Source: Hydrocarboniphaga sp965279055 (GTDB taxonomy: Bacteria; Pseudomonadota; Gammaproteobacteria; Nevskiales; Nevskiaceae). From it: 64,000 bases of DNA. This document shows positions 17,090 through 31,098 of the stretch, one piece after another. The first letter of the stretch is position 1; each line of letters begins with the position of its first letter. The stretch spans positions 4,836,001 through 4,900,000 of the forward strand of contig NZ_OZ257125.1 of NCBI RefSeq assembly GCF_965279055.1, written 5' to 3'. The position numbers and the translations under genes were made by a program. The notes beneath the pieces are model-generated. The model ran no database searches. It was not told the DNA's origin and saw only the letters and a program-made list of their open reading frames with translations.

Positions 17090-17932
17090 CTATTTATTCA
17101 CCACCAGCTGATCCATCTGTCTGGCCATATCCAGCAGCTTGTCGCGGAAGTACGCGCGTTGCGGCGCGGTCAGCATGCCGCTGAGCTCGGCCAGCAGCTG
17201 GCGGCTGGCCTGGGTTTGCGGCTCGTTCATCGCGGCGACTTCGCCGGTGAAGGGCTCGAAGGCGTACGTCTGCAGACGCTGCTCGAAGCCGGGTTCGCGG
17301 CGGCTTTTCAGCAGCTCGGCGAACTGCCGGCGGCGCGCGGCCTGCGGGTCGGGCGGCGGGCGCTGTAGTTGCGCTGCCCATTGCACCAGGCGTGCTCGCT
17401 GCGGCGGCGTGACCGCGTTGGTCCACTCGTCGAGGCGGTCGGCCGCCTGGTCGACACGCAGCGCACGCCACTCGGCATCGTCGAGTTTGGCTAGCTTCTG
17501 CTGTTCCTTTGCGGCGCGCTTCTCGGCCGCGATGAGCAGCTCGCCGACCTGCTCATCGCTCAACGCGGCCAGCGTCGGCGCGGCGACCTTCAGCGATTCG
17601 CGCGTGGTCAGGTCGGCGTGCTCGCGCCAGCGGGCGCCGAGCTGTTCGACCTGCTGAGGCGTCATCGGCGCGGCCACGGTATGCGCGAGCTGGCGTAGCT
17701 CGGCCGCGTACAGCGGCAGCTGGCTGCGGCGGTGCCAGGCCCAGGTCGCGTCGAAGCGTGTGTCGAAGTCGGCCCGCTGCTGCGCGGTCAGATCGACATA
17801 GCGGCCGATCTGGAATTGCGCCAGCGTGTCCAGCCGGTTGTAGACCAGGCCGATGCGGCTGCAGCCGGCGGCGAGCAGCACCAGCAGCGCCAGGCCCGTC
17901 GCGAGGGCGATCCGCCTGCCATTGATGGCCAT
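17090..17932 (-). CDS. DUF6279-type lipoprotein
   Basis: 280 residues starting at the ATG at 17932, which has AGGAG about seven bases upstream. The signal peptide ends in LLVLLAAGC, a good lipobox with Cys24. The mature protein is almost wholly helical and rich in Arg, Gln and Ala (YNRLDTLAQFQIGRYVDLT, TPQQVEQLGARWREHADLTT, FRDKLLDMARQMDQLVV), matching the DUF6279 family of proteobacterial lipoproteins. The function is unknown; the helical repeats suggest a periplasmic scaffold or chaperone-like role, but that is inference. It is transcribed divergently from hrpA across about 140 bases. Confidence 0.8.
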   Translation of the reverse strand: MAINGRRIALATGLALLVLLAAGCSRIGLVYNRLDTLAQFQIGRYVDLTAQQRADFDTRFDATWAWHRRSQLPLYAAELRQLAHTVAAPMTPQQVEQLGARWREHADLTTRESLKVAAPTLAALSDEQVGELLIAAEKRAAKEQQKLAKLDDAEWRALRVDQAADRLDEWTNAVTPPQRARLVQWAAQLQRPPPDPQAARRRQFAELLKSRREPGFEQRLQTYAFEPFTGEVAAMNEPQTQASRQLLAELSGMLTAPQRAYFRDKLLDMARQMDQLVVNK

Positions 17933-18073
17933 CAAATGACTCCTGCTAGCGCGGCGAACCGGTTCTGGGGCCGGCGCCTGCCTCTGCTGGCTGGCTTCCC
18001 GGCGGCTCTGCGGGGGACAATACCCGGCTGTGGTCCTGCATAGCCTGCCCTCGCGGTCCTGAACGAATCCCTC

Positions 18074-22524
<4,451 letters not shown>

Positions 22525-22528
<4 letters not shown>

Positions 22529-24843
22529 ATGACGGCTTCGACAGCCCGGCGCCGATCCTGGTCGAGGCCGATCCGCAGCCGATCCTGAAGCTGCGGCTGC
22601 AGGACTATCAGCGCACGCTGCGCCAGAACGTGGTGCGCGCCGCCTGCGCCTGCGCGCGCCTCACGTTCGACTATCAAGGCTGGCGGCTGCCATCGGAAGG
22701 TCCTTCGCACGAGCGCGGTGAAAGCGGCGGACGCGTCTATGAAATCGTGCGTCGCCGCAGCGCCGAGAACGAGGCGCGCGACAAGCTCGAGACGCTGCGC
22801 CTGACCAATGCGCAGCTGGTGTCGACGCGCATTCGCCCGCGCCCGCCGGGCTTCGGCACCGGCGACTACGTATTCGAGCGCGGCCGCGACGAACTGGCCG
22901 ATCCGGATCACTGGCTGGTGCTGTTGCCGCGCCTCGCCGCGGCCGGCTTCAGGCTCGAATTCGATCCGCGGTTTCCCTATTCGATGACCGGCGAGCCCGA
23001 GGCCTGGCGCATTGATGTTGGCGACGTCGCCGACAGCGGCAATCAATGGTTCGATCTGAGCCTGGGCATCGAGATCGACGGCCGTCGCGTCGATCTGCTG
23101 CCGATCCTGCGCAAGCTGATCACCGATCCCGGCTTCCCGCGTCGGCCGCCGAAGAACGAAGCCGAGGACGCGGTGCTGCTGGTCGCGATCGACGACCGCC
23201 GTCGCGTGCCGCTGCGGCTGTCGCGGCTGCGCGCGCTGCTCGAACCGCTGCTGGAATGGCTGGATACGCCGTCCGAGGCCGACGGCAGCCTGCGGCTGAG
23301 CCGCCTGCAGAGCCGCGTCATCGACGAGATCGAACGCAGCGGTGTGCTGCGTCAGGGCGGTGAAGGCCTGCGTACCAGCATCGAGCAATTGCGCGAGGCT
23401 GCGGTCGCGGCCGATGCGCCGGATGGCTTCAAGGCCGAGCTGCGGCCGTATCAGCGCGAAGGCCTGGGCTGGCTCAACTTCCTTGCCGACGTCGGCCTCG
23501 GCGGCATCCTCGCCGACGACATGGGTTTGGGCAAAACCGTGCAGGTGCTTGCGCATCTGCTCGCCGAGAAACAACGCGGCCGCCTCGGCGGCGATGCCGG
23601 CGCCGCGCTGGTGGTTTGCCCGACCAGCCTGGTCGGCAACTGGCGCGCCGAGGCGCAGCGTTTTGCGCCGGCGCTTCGCGTGCTGGTGCTGCATGGCGGC
23701 GATCGTCGCCGGCACTTCGCCAGGATCGGCGCCTACGACCTGGTGATCACCACGTATCCGCTGCTGGGCCGCGACAAGGAAGCGCTGCGCGCGCACTACT
23801 TCGCGCTGCTGGTGCTGGACGAAGCGCAGGCGGTGAAGAACGCCCGCACGCTGGCGGCGCGCGCGGTGCGCATGCTGCGCGTGAGACGCCGCCTCGCGAT
23901 GACCGGCACGCCGCTGGAAAATCACCTGGGCGAGTTGTGGGCGCAGTTCGACGCGGTGGAGCCCGGCGTGCTCGGCGACGAAAAACGCTTTACCCGCCAC
24001 TTCCGCACACCGATCGAAAAACACGGTGACGCCGACACACGCGATCGTCTGAACGCGCGCATCGCCCCGCTGATGCTGCGCCGGCGCAAGGAAGACGTGC
24101 TGCGTGATCTGCCGCCGAAAACCGAGATCCTGCGCCTGGTCGAACTCGAGGGCCGCCAGCGCGAGCTGTATGAAACGCTGAGATTGGCGCAGCACGAAAG
24201 AGTGCGCGAAGTCGTCGGCGATCGTGGCGTCGAAGGCAGCGGCATCATCGTGCTCGATGCCTTGCTGAAGCTGCGCCAGGTCTGCTGCGATCCGCGCCTG
24301 GTCAAGCTCGAGGGCGCCAAACGCGTGCCGCAGTCGGCCAAGCTCGATCTGCTGCTGACCCTGTTGCGTGGACTGGCCGACGAGCGCCGCCACGTGCTGG
24401 TGTTCTCGCAGTTCACCGAAATGCTCGACCTGATCGCCGCCGCGCTGGCCGCCGAAAAGATCAGCTACCTGATGCTGACCGGCTCGTCGCGCAACCGCGA
24501 AGATCTGGTGGCGCGCTTCCAGTCCGGCGAAGTCCCGGTGTTCCTGATCAGCCTGAAAGCCGGCGGTGTGGGCTTGAACCTGACCGCGGCCGACACCGTG
24601 ATCCACTACGACCCCTGGTGGAATCCGGCCGTCGAGGCGCAGGCCACCGATCGCGCCCACCGCATCGGCCAGGACAAGCCGGTGTTCGTCTACCGCCTGA
24701 TCTGCGCCGGTACCGTCGAGGAGAAAATCCAGGCCCTGCAGGCGCGCAAGGCCGAGCTGGCGCGCGCGGTGTTCGAGGGCGGCGCGACCACGGAATTGCG
24801 CTTCGACGAGGCCGATCTGGAGGCGCTGTTCGCGCCGCTGTGA
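22525..24843 (+). CDS. SNF2-family DNA-dependent ATPase/helicase
   Basis: 772 residues from a GTG at 22525 that overlaps the hrpA stop by four bases (GTGA), with AAGGAG upstream, so it is translationally coupled to hrpA. Residues 1 to about 300 are an SNF2-associated region. The motor follows: motif I DDMGLGKT (331-338), DEAQ box (432-435), MTGTPLENHLGELWAQFD, and in the C-terminal RecA lobe VFSQFTEMLDLI and QATDRAHRIGQDKPVFVYRL. Bacterial SNF2 proteins of this type often exceed 1000 residues and carry an N-terminal SWIM zinc finger; none is visible here. The role is probably remodelling of protein-DNA or transcription complexes; the substrate is unknown. Confidence 0.9.
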
Positions 24844-24853
24844 GTTTGCGTTT

Positions 24854-24959
24854 GCGTCCCTCGATACGCGCCTGCGGCGCTACTCGGGAGGAACGGGGGA
24901 CATATCAAAAACCCGTTCTTCCCGAGTAGCCGGGTTTCATCCGGCGTATCGAGGGACGC
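24854..24959. repeat. Palindromic repeat, family R2 (full copy)
   Basis: Left arm GCGTCCCTCGATACGCG..GCGCTACTCGGGAGGAACGG, loop of about 20 bases, right arm CCGTTCTTCCCGAGTAGC..GCGTATCGAGGGACGC. It lies between the SNF2 gene and pyrF. The arms would give a long hairpin that could end the upstream transcript. Confidence 0.88.
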
Positions 24960-24990
24960 AACGAACGTCATGTGCGAAAATGGAAGCGAA

Positions 24991-25698
24991 ATGAAAACTG
25001 AAATCCCCGCCGCCGACCGCCTGATCATCGCGCTCGACGTACCCGACGCGAACGCCGCGCGCGGCCTGGTCACCACGCTCGGCGACTCCGGCACGTTCTA
25101 CAAGATCGGCATGGAGCTGTGCATGGCGCCGGGCTTCTTCGAGCTGCTGGACTGGCTCAAGCAGCAGAACAAGAAAGTCTTCGTCGACCTGAAGTTCTTC
25201 GACATCCCGGAAACCGTCGCGCGCGCGGTGCGCAATCTCGCCGAGCGCGGCGCCGACTTCTGCACGGTGCACGGTAACCAGTCGATCATGCAGGCCGCGG
25301 CCGGCGCCAAGAGCGGCAACACCAAGGTGCTCGCGGTGACCGCGCTGACCAGCCTCGACCAGGGCGATCTCGACGACCTCGGCTTTCAGTGCGACATCGC
25401 CACGCTGGTGCTGTCGCGCGCACGCCGCTCGCTGCAGGCGGGTTGCGACGGCGTGGTGTCCTCGGGCCTGGAAGTCGAAAAGCTACGCGCCGAAGCGCCG
25501 CGCGAGCTGATCTGCGTGACGCCGGGCATACGCCCGGTGGAGAACCGCGTCGTTGCCGACCAGAAGCGAGTGATGACGCCGGCCGCGGCGATCAGGGCCG
25601 GCGCCGACTATCTGGTCGTCGGCCGCCCGATCCGCGACGCCGCGGATCCGCGCGCGGTCGCGCTGGCGATGCAGCAGGAGATTCTTGCGGCCTTGTGA
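24991..25698 (+). CDS. pyrF: Orotidine 5'-phosphate decarboxylase
   Basis: Final step of UMP synthesis: decarboxylation of OMP. 235 residues from the ATG at 24991, preceded by GGAAG; an ATG at 24970 would add seven residues. The catalytic motif is VFVDLKFFDIPETVARAV, containing the Asp-x-Lys-x-x-Asp core; Phe replaces the His of the E. coli motif. Substrate-binding segments are IIALDVPD near the N-terminus, VTPGIRP for the phosphate, and GADYLVVGRPI at the C-terminus. It is a soluble dimeric TIM barrel. It stands alone, convergent with the following SDR gene. Confidence 0.96.
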   Translation: MKTEIPAADRLIIALDVPDANAARGLVTTLGDSGTFYKIGMELCMAPGFFELLDWLKQQNKKVFVDLKFFDIPETVARAVRNLAERGADFCTVHGNQSIMQAAAGAKSGNTKVLAVTALTSLDQGDLDDLGFQCDIATLVLSRARRSLQAGCDGVVSSGLEVEKLRAEAPRELICVTPGIRPVENRVVADQKRVMTPAAAIRAGADYLVVGRPIRDAADPRAVALAMQQEILAAL

Positions 25699-25730
25699 TG
25701 CCGCAATCTCCGTTCTCAGGTCGCGTAGCC

Positions 25731-26534
25731 TCAACCGCCGCGTGCGAACTCCGGATAAAGCGTCATGCCGCCGTCGATGAACAGCGTCTGCCCGGTCATG
25801 TAGTCCGAGGCATCCGACGCCAGCCACACTGCGGTGTTGCCGATGTCCCCGGCCTCGCCGACACGGCCGTAGGGAATCATCTTCAACAATTGCTTCAGCG
25901 CTTCCGGCGTGTTCCAGGCGTCGCTGTTGATCGGCGTCCTGATCGCGCCCGGCGCGATCGAATTGACGCGGATGCGTTGCGGCGCCAGCTCCTGCGCGAT
26001 GGTTTCCATCATCGCCTTGATGCCGCCCTTGCTCGCCGCGTAGTTGGCGTGGCCGGCCCAGGGGATCGCCTCGTGCACCGAGGACATGCAGATGATCTTG
26101 CCGCGCGCCTTCGACACCGGCCGCAGACCGCGGCGCAGGAATTCGCGCGCCGCCTGCTGGCAGCACAGGAACATGCCGGTCAGATTGGTCGCGATCACCT
26201 GGTTCCATTGCGCCAGGCTCATCTCGACGAAAGCCGCGTCCTGCTGCAGGCCGGCATTGCTGACGACGATGTCGAGCGTGCCGAAAGCCGCGACGCTCTG
26301 CTCGAACAGCGCGGCGACGCTGCGCTCGTCGCCGACATCGGCCTGCACCGCGATCGCCTTGCGGCCCATCGCCATGATCTGCTCGACGATTTCGAGCGCG
26401 GCCTGTTCGCCGGAGTGGTAGTTCACCGCCACGTCCGCTCCGGCCGCTGCGAGCGCCACCGCAATCCCGGCGCCGATGCCCGAGCTGCCGCCCGTGACCA
26501 GTGCGCTTTGCCCCGCGAGTACCTGCTCGGCCAT
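25731..26534 (-). CDS. Short-chain dehydrogenase/reductase (glucose 1-dehydrogenase-like)
   Basis: 267 residues from the ATG at 26534. The Rossmann nucleotide motif is TGGSSGIGAGIAVALA, with VSNAG in the expected place. The catalytic residues are Ser in CMSSVHEAIPW and the Tyr-x-x-x-Lys in NYAASKGG. RVNSIAPGAIRTPIN and a C-terminal LFIDGGMTLYPEF are typical of classical SDRs. The closest named group is glucose 1-dehydrogenase, but substrate cannot be read from sequence. It is divergent from the histidine kinase gene across about 215 bases. Confidence 0.88.
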   Translation of the reverse strand: MAEQVLAGQSALVTGGSSGIGAGIAVALAAAGADVAVNYHSGEQAALEIVEQIMAMGRKAIAVQADVGDERSVAALFEQSVAAFGTLDIVVSNAGLQQDAAFVEMSLAQWNQVIATNLTGMFLCCQQAAREFLRRGLRPVSKARGKIICMSSVHEAIPWAGHANYAASKGGIKAMMETIAQELAPQRIRVNSIAPGAIRTPINSDAWNTPEALKQLLKMIPYGRVGEAGDIGNTAVWLASDASDYMTGQTLFIDGGMTLYPEFARGG

Positions 26535-26750
26535 GTTGGCTCTACCTTCTGCCTGATCGGCCCAAACAGATAGCGCGCGCCCGGCGACTCGGCGCTGAAG
26601 CGGCGCCGCTTCCGATCGACAGCAAGTAGTGCCGGTTGCCGACCCCAGCCAGTCACCTGGCCGCAAGGATGCAAGGAGCAGGATGCACAGCAGGCTCGGC
26701 CGTGTCCGATGCCGTGAGTCATGGGGCGCGCACAGGAGAGGCGCCAGGTC

Positions 26751-28763
26751 ATGAAACCTAGCCCAAAATCGATCGTGACCGGCAGGCCGCGGGATGTGCT
26801 CGTGGCGGCAGCGGCGTGCGTCATCGCCAGCGCCCTCTATGTCGCCCTGGGGCCCGCCATCAACTCGCGGACGCCACTGGTGCCGTTCGTTGTCGCCGTG
26901 CTGATTTCGGGTTGCCTGAGCACGCGGGCTGGCATCGTGGCGACGGTGATCGCGGCCACAGCGCTGGCGACGCTGCTGCCCCCGATGGGAATTCCCTGGG
27001 TGGCAGGCAGGGTCGATCGCGTCGTCTGGGGCATGTTCGTGGCGACCGCTTGTTGCATTCTGCCGATTTGCGCGGCCATGCACCGGGGACGTCGACGCGT
27101 CGAGCTGCAAGCCAAGGCCCTGCTCGATGCCGAACATTCGGCAAGGCGCCTGAATCGCCGCTTCCAGATCGCGCTCGACGCCGGGCGCATGATCGCCTGG
27201 GATTGGGATCTCACCGGCAATGCGGTCGTTCGCTCGGACAATGCGCTGGAGCTATTCGGCTTTCGCGATGAACTCCGCGCCGACTTTCTCGCCGTGGTCG
27301 ATCCCGAGGATCGTCCGCGAGTGGCCGCGGCCGTACAGACCGCGATCGACGAGGGCTCGGGCTTTTACTGCGAATACCGGGCACGCTGCGCCGACGGAGC
27401 CACCCGCTGGTTCGGGGCGCGCGCTCAAGTCGTGGAATCGGCCGGCGGAAATCGGCATCTGACCGGGGCAACGGTCGATATCACCGAACGCGTGCGCCTC
27501 GAAGAGCAGCTGCGGGACGAAGACCGGCAGAAGGACGTCTTCATTGCCACGCTGGCGCACGAACTGCGCAATCCGCTGGCCCCGCTGAGCAACGGCCTGG
27601 AGGTTCTGCGGCGCTCGCTGCCGATGTCCGAGGCGATCCGCTCGACGCACGCCACGATGGAGCGCCAGCTCGCCCACATGGGGCGGCTCGTCGATGACTT
27701 GCTGGATGTGTCGCGGATCAGGCACGGCAAACTGGCCCTGGATCGGCAGCGGGTCGCACTCAACCAGATTCTCGAGACCGCGATCGAGACCGTGCAGCCG
27801 ATGCTGGATCGGGTCCTGCAGAAGATCCAAATCGAGGGCGCGACCGTCGTGCAGGACGTCGACGGCGATCCGGTGCGACTGACCCAGGTTTTCTCCAACC
27901 TGCTCAACAACGCATCGCGATTCAGTCCGCCGGGGGCAACGATCAAGCTCAGCACCCGCAATCTCGGCAGCGCAGTGGAGGTTTCGATCGCGGACGCCGG
28001 TGCGGGGATACCGCCGGAATATCTGGAACGCGTGCTCGATCTTTTCTGGCAGGTGCCGGAAGCCGAGGGCGGCGCGCCCCGGGGGCTGGGCATCGGCCTG
28101 TCACTGGCGAAGACGCTGGTGTCGCTACACGGAGGCAGCCTTTCGATTCACAGCGAGGGACTGGGACGCGGCGCGACCGCCATCGTCAGCCTGCCGAGCG
28201 TGCTGACAACGGTCGCCAGCCTGCGCTCGTCGGCCCCATCAGCGCTGGAGAAAGTGGTCACGAGACGGCGGATCCTGGTGGTCGACGACAACGTCGATGC
28301 CGCCGAATCCTTGGCGATGGTTCTGCAGATGGACGGGCATGTCACCGATGTCGCGGACAGCGGCGTCATGGCCCTGGAACTGGCGGCGTCAAATCCGCCG
28401 GATCTCGCCATTCTGGACGTCGGCATGCCGGAGATGGATGGCCTCGAACTGTGCTGCCGCCTGCGGCAAACCGCATCCGGCGCCGACATGGTCATCGTCG
28501 CGCTGACCGGCTGGGGCGATGCCGACATGCGCCGAAATGCGCAGGAAGCCGGCTTCAATGCGCACTTCGTCAAGCCGCTGTTGATCGAGGACCGGCTGCG
28601 GCTGTTGGCAATGCAATCGCCTGCGCAGGCGCGCGGCGCCCCGGCTGCCACCGGCGCCGCCGCGGCCTCCGAGGCAGCGACGTGGTCGGCGTCTGCGCTT
28701 GCGGCCATGACGGCAGACCTGCCATCCGGTTTATCGAGGACCGAGGATCGCGAGCTGCATTAG
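26751..28763 (+). CDS. Hybrid sensor histidine kinase with PAS and receiver domains
   Basis: 670 residues. The N-terminus has several hydrophobic segments (residues about 12-105) resembling the DUF4118 sensor membrane region of KdpD-type kinases, then a PAS/PAC domain (about 130-255, ending GATVDITERVRLEEQL). The HisKA box is ATLAHELRNPLAPL with phospho-acceptor His270. The ATPase motifs are VFSNLLNNASRFSPPG (N box) and GLGIGLSLAKTLVSLHGG (G box). A C-terminal receiver follows with phospho-acceptor Asp556 (LAILDVGMPEMDG), then an Ala-rich tail. There is no DNA-binding domain and no partner regulator gene beside it. nhaA follows 46 bases downstream, so the signal might be sodium, pH or ionic stress, but that is a guess from position. 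Confidence 0.9.
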   Translation: MKPSPKSIVTGRPRDVLVAAAACVIASALYVALGPAINSRTPLVPFVVAVLISGCLSTRAGIVATVIAATALATLLPPMGIPWVAGRVDRVVWGMFVATACCILPICAAMHRGRRRVELQAKALLDAEHSARRLNRRFQIALDAGRMIAWDWDLTGNAVVRSDNALELFGFRDELRADFLAVVDPEDRPRVAAAVQTAIDEGSGFYCEYRARCADGATRWFGARAQVVESAGGNRHLTGATVDITERVRLEEQLRDEDRQKDVFIATLAHELRNPLAPLSNGLEVLRRSLPMSEAIRSTHATMERQLAHMGRLVDDLLDVSRIRHGKLALDRQRVALNQILETAIETVQPMLDRVLQKIQIEGATVVQDVDGDPVRLTQVFSNLLNNASRFSPPGATIKLSTRNLGSAVEVSIADAGAGIPPEYLERVLDLFWQVPEAEGGAPRGLGIGLSLAKTLVSLHGGSLSIHSEGLGRGATAIVSLPSVLTTVASLRSSAPSALEKVVTRRRILVVDDNVDAAESLAMVLQMDGHVTDVADSGVMALELAASNPPDLAILDVGMPEMDGLELCCRLRQTASGADMVIVALTGWGDADMRRNAQEAGFNAHFVKPLLIEDRLRLLAMQSPAQARGAPAATGAAAASEAATWSASALAAMTADLPSGLSRTEDRELH

Positions 28764-28809
28764 CATCCCCTGCAATGGTCATCGATCCGATCCCGTACGA
28801 GCCAATCCA

Positions 28810-29961
28810 TTGAGCTTTTTCAGCAGGTTTCTGAAGAACGAAGCATCCGGCGGCATCCTGCTGATGGTGACGGCGGCGCTGGCGCTGGTGGTCGCAAACT
28901 CAGCGCTGAGCGACGCCTACTTTGAAATCCAGCATTTGAATGTCGCGGGCCTCAGCGTTCTGCACTGGATCAACGATGCGCTGATGGCGCTGTTCTTCCT
29001 GCTGGTGGGACTGGAGATCAAGCGAGAAGTGCTCGATGGGCAGCTGTCGACCTGGCCGCTGCGGGTTTTACCGGGCGTGGCGGCCCTGGGCGGCATGGTC
29101 GTCCCCGCGCTGATTTACGTTTCCTTCAGCCAGGGCAATGCCGAGGTCCTGCGAGGTTGGGCGGTGCCGATGGCAACCGACATCGCCTTCGCGCTCGGCG
29201 TGCTGACGCTGCTGGGCTCCCGGGTTCCCGCCTCGTTGAAGATATTTCTGACGGCGCTGGCGATCATCGACGACCTGGGCGCGGTCATCGTCATCGCCGT
29301 GTTCTACACCAGCGATCTTTCGCTGGGCTATCTGGGTCTCGCCGCCCTCACGATCGTGGCGCTGGTGGCGATCAATCTTCGGGGGGTCCGCTGGCTGCCG
29401 GTGTATCTGACGCTCGGAGCACTGCTGTGGTTCTTCGTCCTCAAGTCCGGCATCCACGCCACGCTCGCCGGCGTGGCGCTGGCCCTGACCATCCCGTTGA
29501 GGCGATCGGCCAACGATGCCAAGTCGGATACGCCGCCGCTGCTGCGCCTGGAACACGCGCTGCATCCCTGGATCACCTTTGCGATCGTTCCGATTTTCGG
29601 ATTTGCCAACGCCGGAGTGGCGCTCACGGGCATGACCGTGTCCGATCTTCTGGAGCCGGTACCGCTGGGAATCACGGCTGGCCTTTTCATCGGAAAGCAG
29701 ATTGGCGTCTTCGGCTTCTGCTGGGCCGCGATCCGCTCTGGAACGGCGCGCTTGCCGGCTGGCGCAGGCTGGCTGCAACTCTACGGCGTGGCCTTGCTCT
29801 GCGGCATCGGTTTCACCATGAGCCTGTTTATCGGCGCGCTCGGATTCGCCAGCTCACCGCACCTGGCCGACGGCACCAAGGTCGGAGTGCTCGCGGGATC
29901 GATCCTGTCGGCTCTCGCCGGCGCCGTGGTGCTGCGCTGGGCGGCTCGGGGTTCGTCTTGA
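28810..29961 (+). CDS. nhaA: Na+/H+ antiporter NhaA
   Basis: 383 residues, about 12 membrane helices, starting at a TTG at 28810. The family is clear from FLKNEASGGILLMVTAALAL, the loop FFLLVGLEIKREVLDGQLS, and the two functional sites: PMATDIAFALGVL (Asp133-like) and FLTALAIIDDLGAVIVIAVF (the paired Asp163/164). GIHATLAGVALALTIP and CGIGFTMSLFIG complete the pattern. It exports sodium in exchange for protons at the inner membrane. It sits closely downstream of a hybrid histidine kinase and may be cotranscribed with it. Confidence 0.95.
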   Translation: MSFFSRFLKNEASGGILLMVTAALALVVANSALSDAYFEIQHLNVAGLSVLHWINDALMALFFLLVGLEIKREVLDGQLSTWPLRVLPGVAALGGMVVPALIYVSFSQGNAEVLRGWAVPMATDIAFALGVLTLLGSRVPASLKIFLTALAIIDDLGAVIVIAVFYTSDLSLGYLGLAALTIVALVAINLRGVRWLPVYLTLGALLWFFVLKSGIHATLAGVALALTIPLRRSANDAKSDTPPLLRLEHALHPWITFAIVPIFGFANAGVALTGMTVSDLLEPVPLGITAGLFIGKQIGVFGFCWAAIRSGTARLPAGAGWLQLYGVALLCGIGFTMSLFIGALGFASSPHLADGTKVGVLAGSILSALAGAVVLRWAARGSS

Positions 29962-29992
29962 CGCCGGAGCGATTCGCGCCGAAATCCATACT

Positions 29993-30024
29993 TGAAAAAG
30001 CCGCGGCAAGCAGCAGGCCGCGGG
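29993..30024 (-). terminator. Intrinsic terminator for the YhhQ-type transporter gene
   Basis: Read on the minus strand, a stem of seven to eight GC pairs (CCGCGGC/GCCGCGG, 30000-30023) is followed by CTTTTTC. It lies about 37 bases past the stop codon at 30060. Confidence 0.6.
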
Positions 30025-30059
30025 CGTGGAAAATTACCGGCTGATTGCTGTCGATCGGC

Positions 30060-30782
30060 CTAGCCGTGGCCGCGACGCTCGCCCTCGTCCTTCAGCGAGA
30101 ACGGATTGAAGCTGGTGTTGGTGTCGTAGGTGTCGACGCCTTCGACCTTCTTCAGCCAGTTCACCACCAGATAGGTCAGCGGCGTCATCACCACCTCGAC
30201 CAGCACCTTGAACGCGAAGTTGAACAGCACCGCGCTGATCAGCGCCTTGGTCGACCAGATGCCGAGAAACGAAATCGGATAGAACAGCGCCGAGTCGGCG
30301 AACTGGCCGACCACGGTGGAGCCGACCGTGCGCGACCACAGGTGACGGCCCTGGGTCCAGACTTTCATCTTGGCCATCACGATCGAGTTCAGGAAATCGC
30401 CGACCCAGTACGCGACGATGCTGCCGGCGACGATGCGCCAGGTGTTGCCGAACACGGTTTCCAGCGCCGGCTGCAGCACTTTGTTGTACGGGTCGTCCGC
30501 AACCGGCATCGCCAGCACCGCATAGGTCATCACCGTGGCGAAGATCATCGTGCCGAAGCCGGCCCAGATCGCGCGGCGCGCGCGCGCAAAGCCGTAAACC
30601 TCGGTCAGCACGTCGCCGAAGATGTAGCCGATCGGGAAGAACAGGTTGCCGGCCGAAAACGCCAGCGTACCGATCAGCGGGAAGTCGTATTCGCAGACCT
30701 TGCCCGGCCCGATCAGGTTGGAGCACAGCAGCACGGCGACGATGCCGGCGACGAAGAAATCGTAGTAGCGAAAGCTTTGCAT
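30060..30782 (-). CDS. yhhQ: Queuosine precursor transporter (YhhQ/VUT family)
   Basis: 240 residues with about six membrane helices. Family landmarks are LLCSNLIGPGK near the N-terminus, NLFFPIGYIFGDVLTEVYGF, and GSIVAYWVGDFLNSIVMAKM. The E. coli member YhhQ imports 7-deazaguanine precursors (preQ0/preQ1) for queuosine in tRNA. The annotated start at 30782 opens MQSFRYYDFFVAG. A polar C-terminal tail (TYDTNTSFNPFSLKDEG) is cytoplasmic. It is convergent with nhaA. Confidence 0.88.
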   Translation of the reverse strand: MQSFRYYDFFVAGIVAVLLCSNLIGPGKVCEYDFPLIGTLAFSAGNLFFPIGYIFGDVLTEVYGFARARRAIWAGFGTMIFATVMTYAVLAMPVADDPYNKVLQPALETVFGNTWRIVAGSIVAYWVGDFLNSIVMAKMKVWTQGRHLWSRTVGSTVVGQFADSALFYPISFLGIWSTKALISAVLFNFAFKVLVEVVMTPLTYLVVNWLKKVEGVDTYDTNTSFNPFSLKDEGERRGHG

Positions 30783-31098
30783 GGGGCGGAGTCCGGTTGC
30801 CAGACCGCGAGGCTGCAACGATCGCGCCTGTGCTGTAAAGCGACGCCGCCCCGTGCCTGCTAAAAGCCGAGCTCGATCTGCGCAAAAGCCTGGCGGATCG
30901 CGCCGTCGGACGAAGGACGCAGCAGGCCACCGCCGACGCCGAGACTGAAGCGCGGCGTGAAGCGGTAGATCAGCGCGGCGTCCAGCTTGATGCCGGGATG
31001 CCGGATCGGCCGGGCGGTGTGACCGGCTTCGCGCCGGCCATGCCGGACTTGCGCCCAAGATTCGTCGCTGAAGACGACGGCGGCGCAGGGGAAGCGCG
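30783..31098. other. Intergenic region with an outer-membrane protein remnant
   Basis: About 315 bases between the YhhQ-type gene and the forward-strand hypothetical gene at 31099. The only coding-like content is the minus-strand beta-barrel C-terminal fragment at 30860-31024. A ribosome-binding site for the next gene (AGGGGAAG) is at about 31087-31094. I see no RNA gene or clear promoter. Confidence 0.4.
30860..31024 (-). pseudogene. Remnant of an outer-membrane beta-barrel protein (C-terminal end)
   Basis: A minus-strand frame encodes about 50 residues that read like the last two strands of a beta-barrel (KLDAALIYRFTPRFSLGVGG, then AIRQAFAQIELGF) and end in Phe, the usual C-terminal signal for barrel insertion. 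The upstream part of the frame does not look like an outer-membrane protein, has no signal peptide, and runs into the forward gene at 31099. It is best read as the stub of a deleted gene, possibly a transporter-like or OmpW-like barrel. Confidence 0.4.

Noticed and set aside
26837..27137. N-terminal extension of the SDR gene into the histidine kinase region on the minus strand
   Set aside because: The SDR fold begins at the ATG at 26534; the upstream part is a shadow of the kinase gene.
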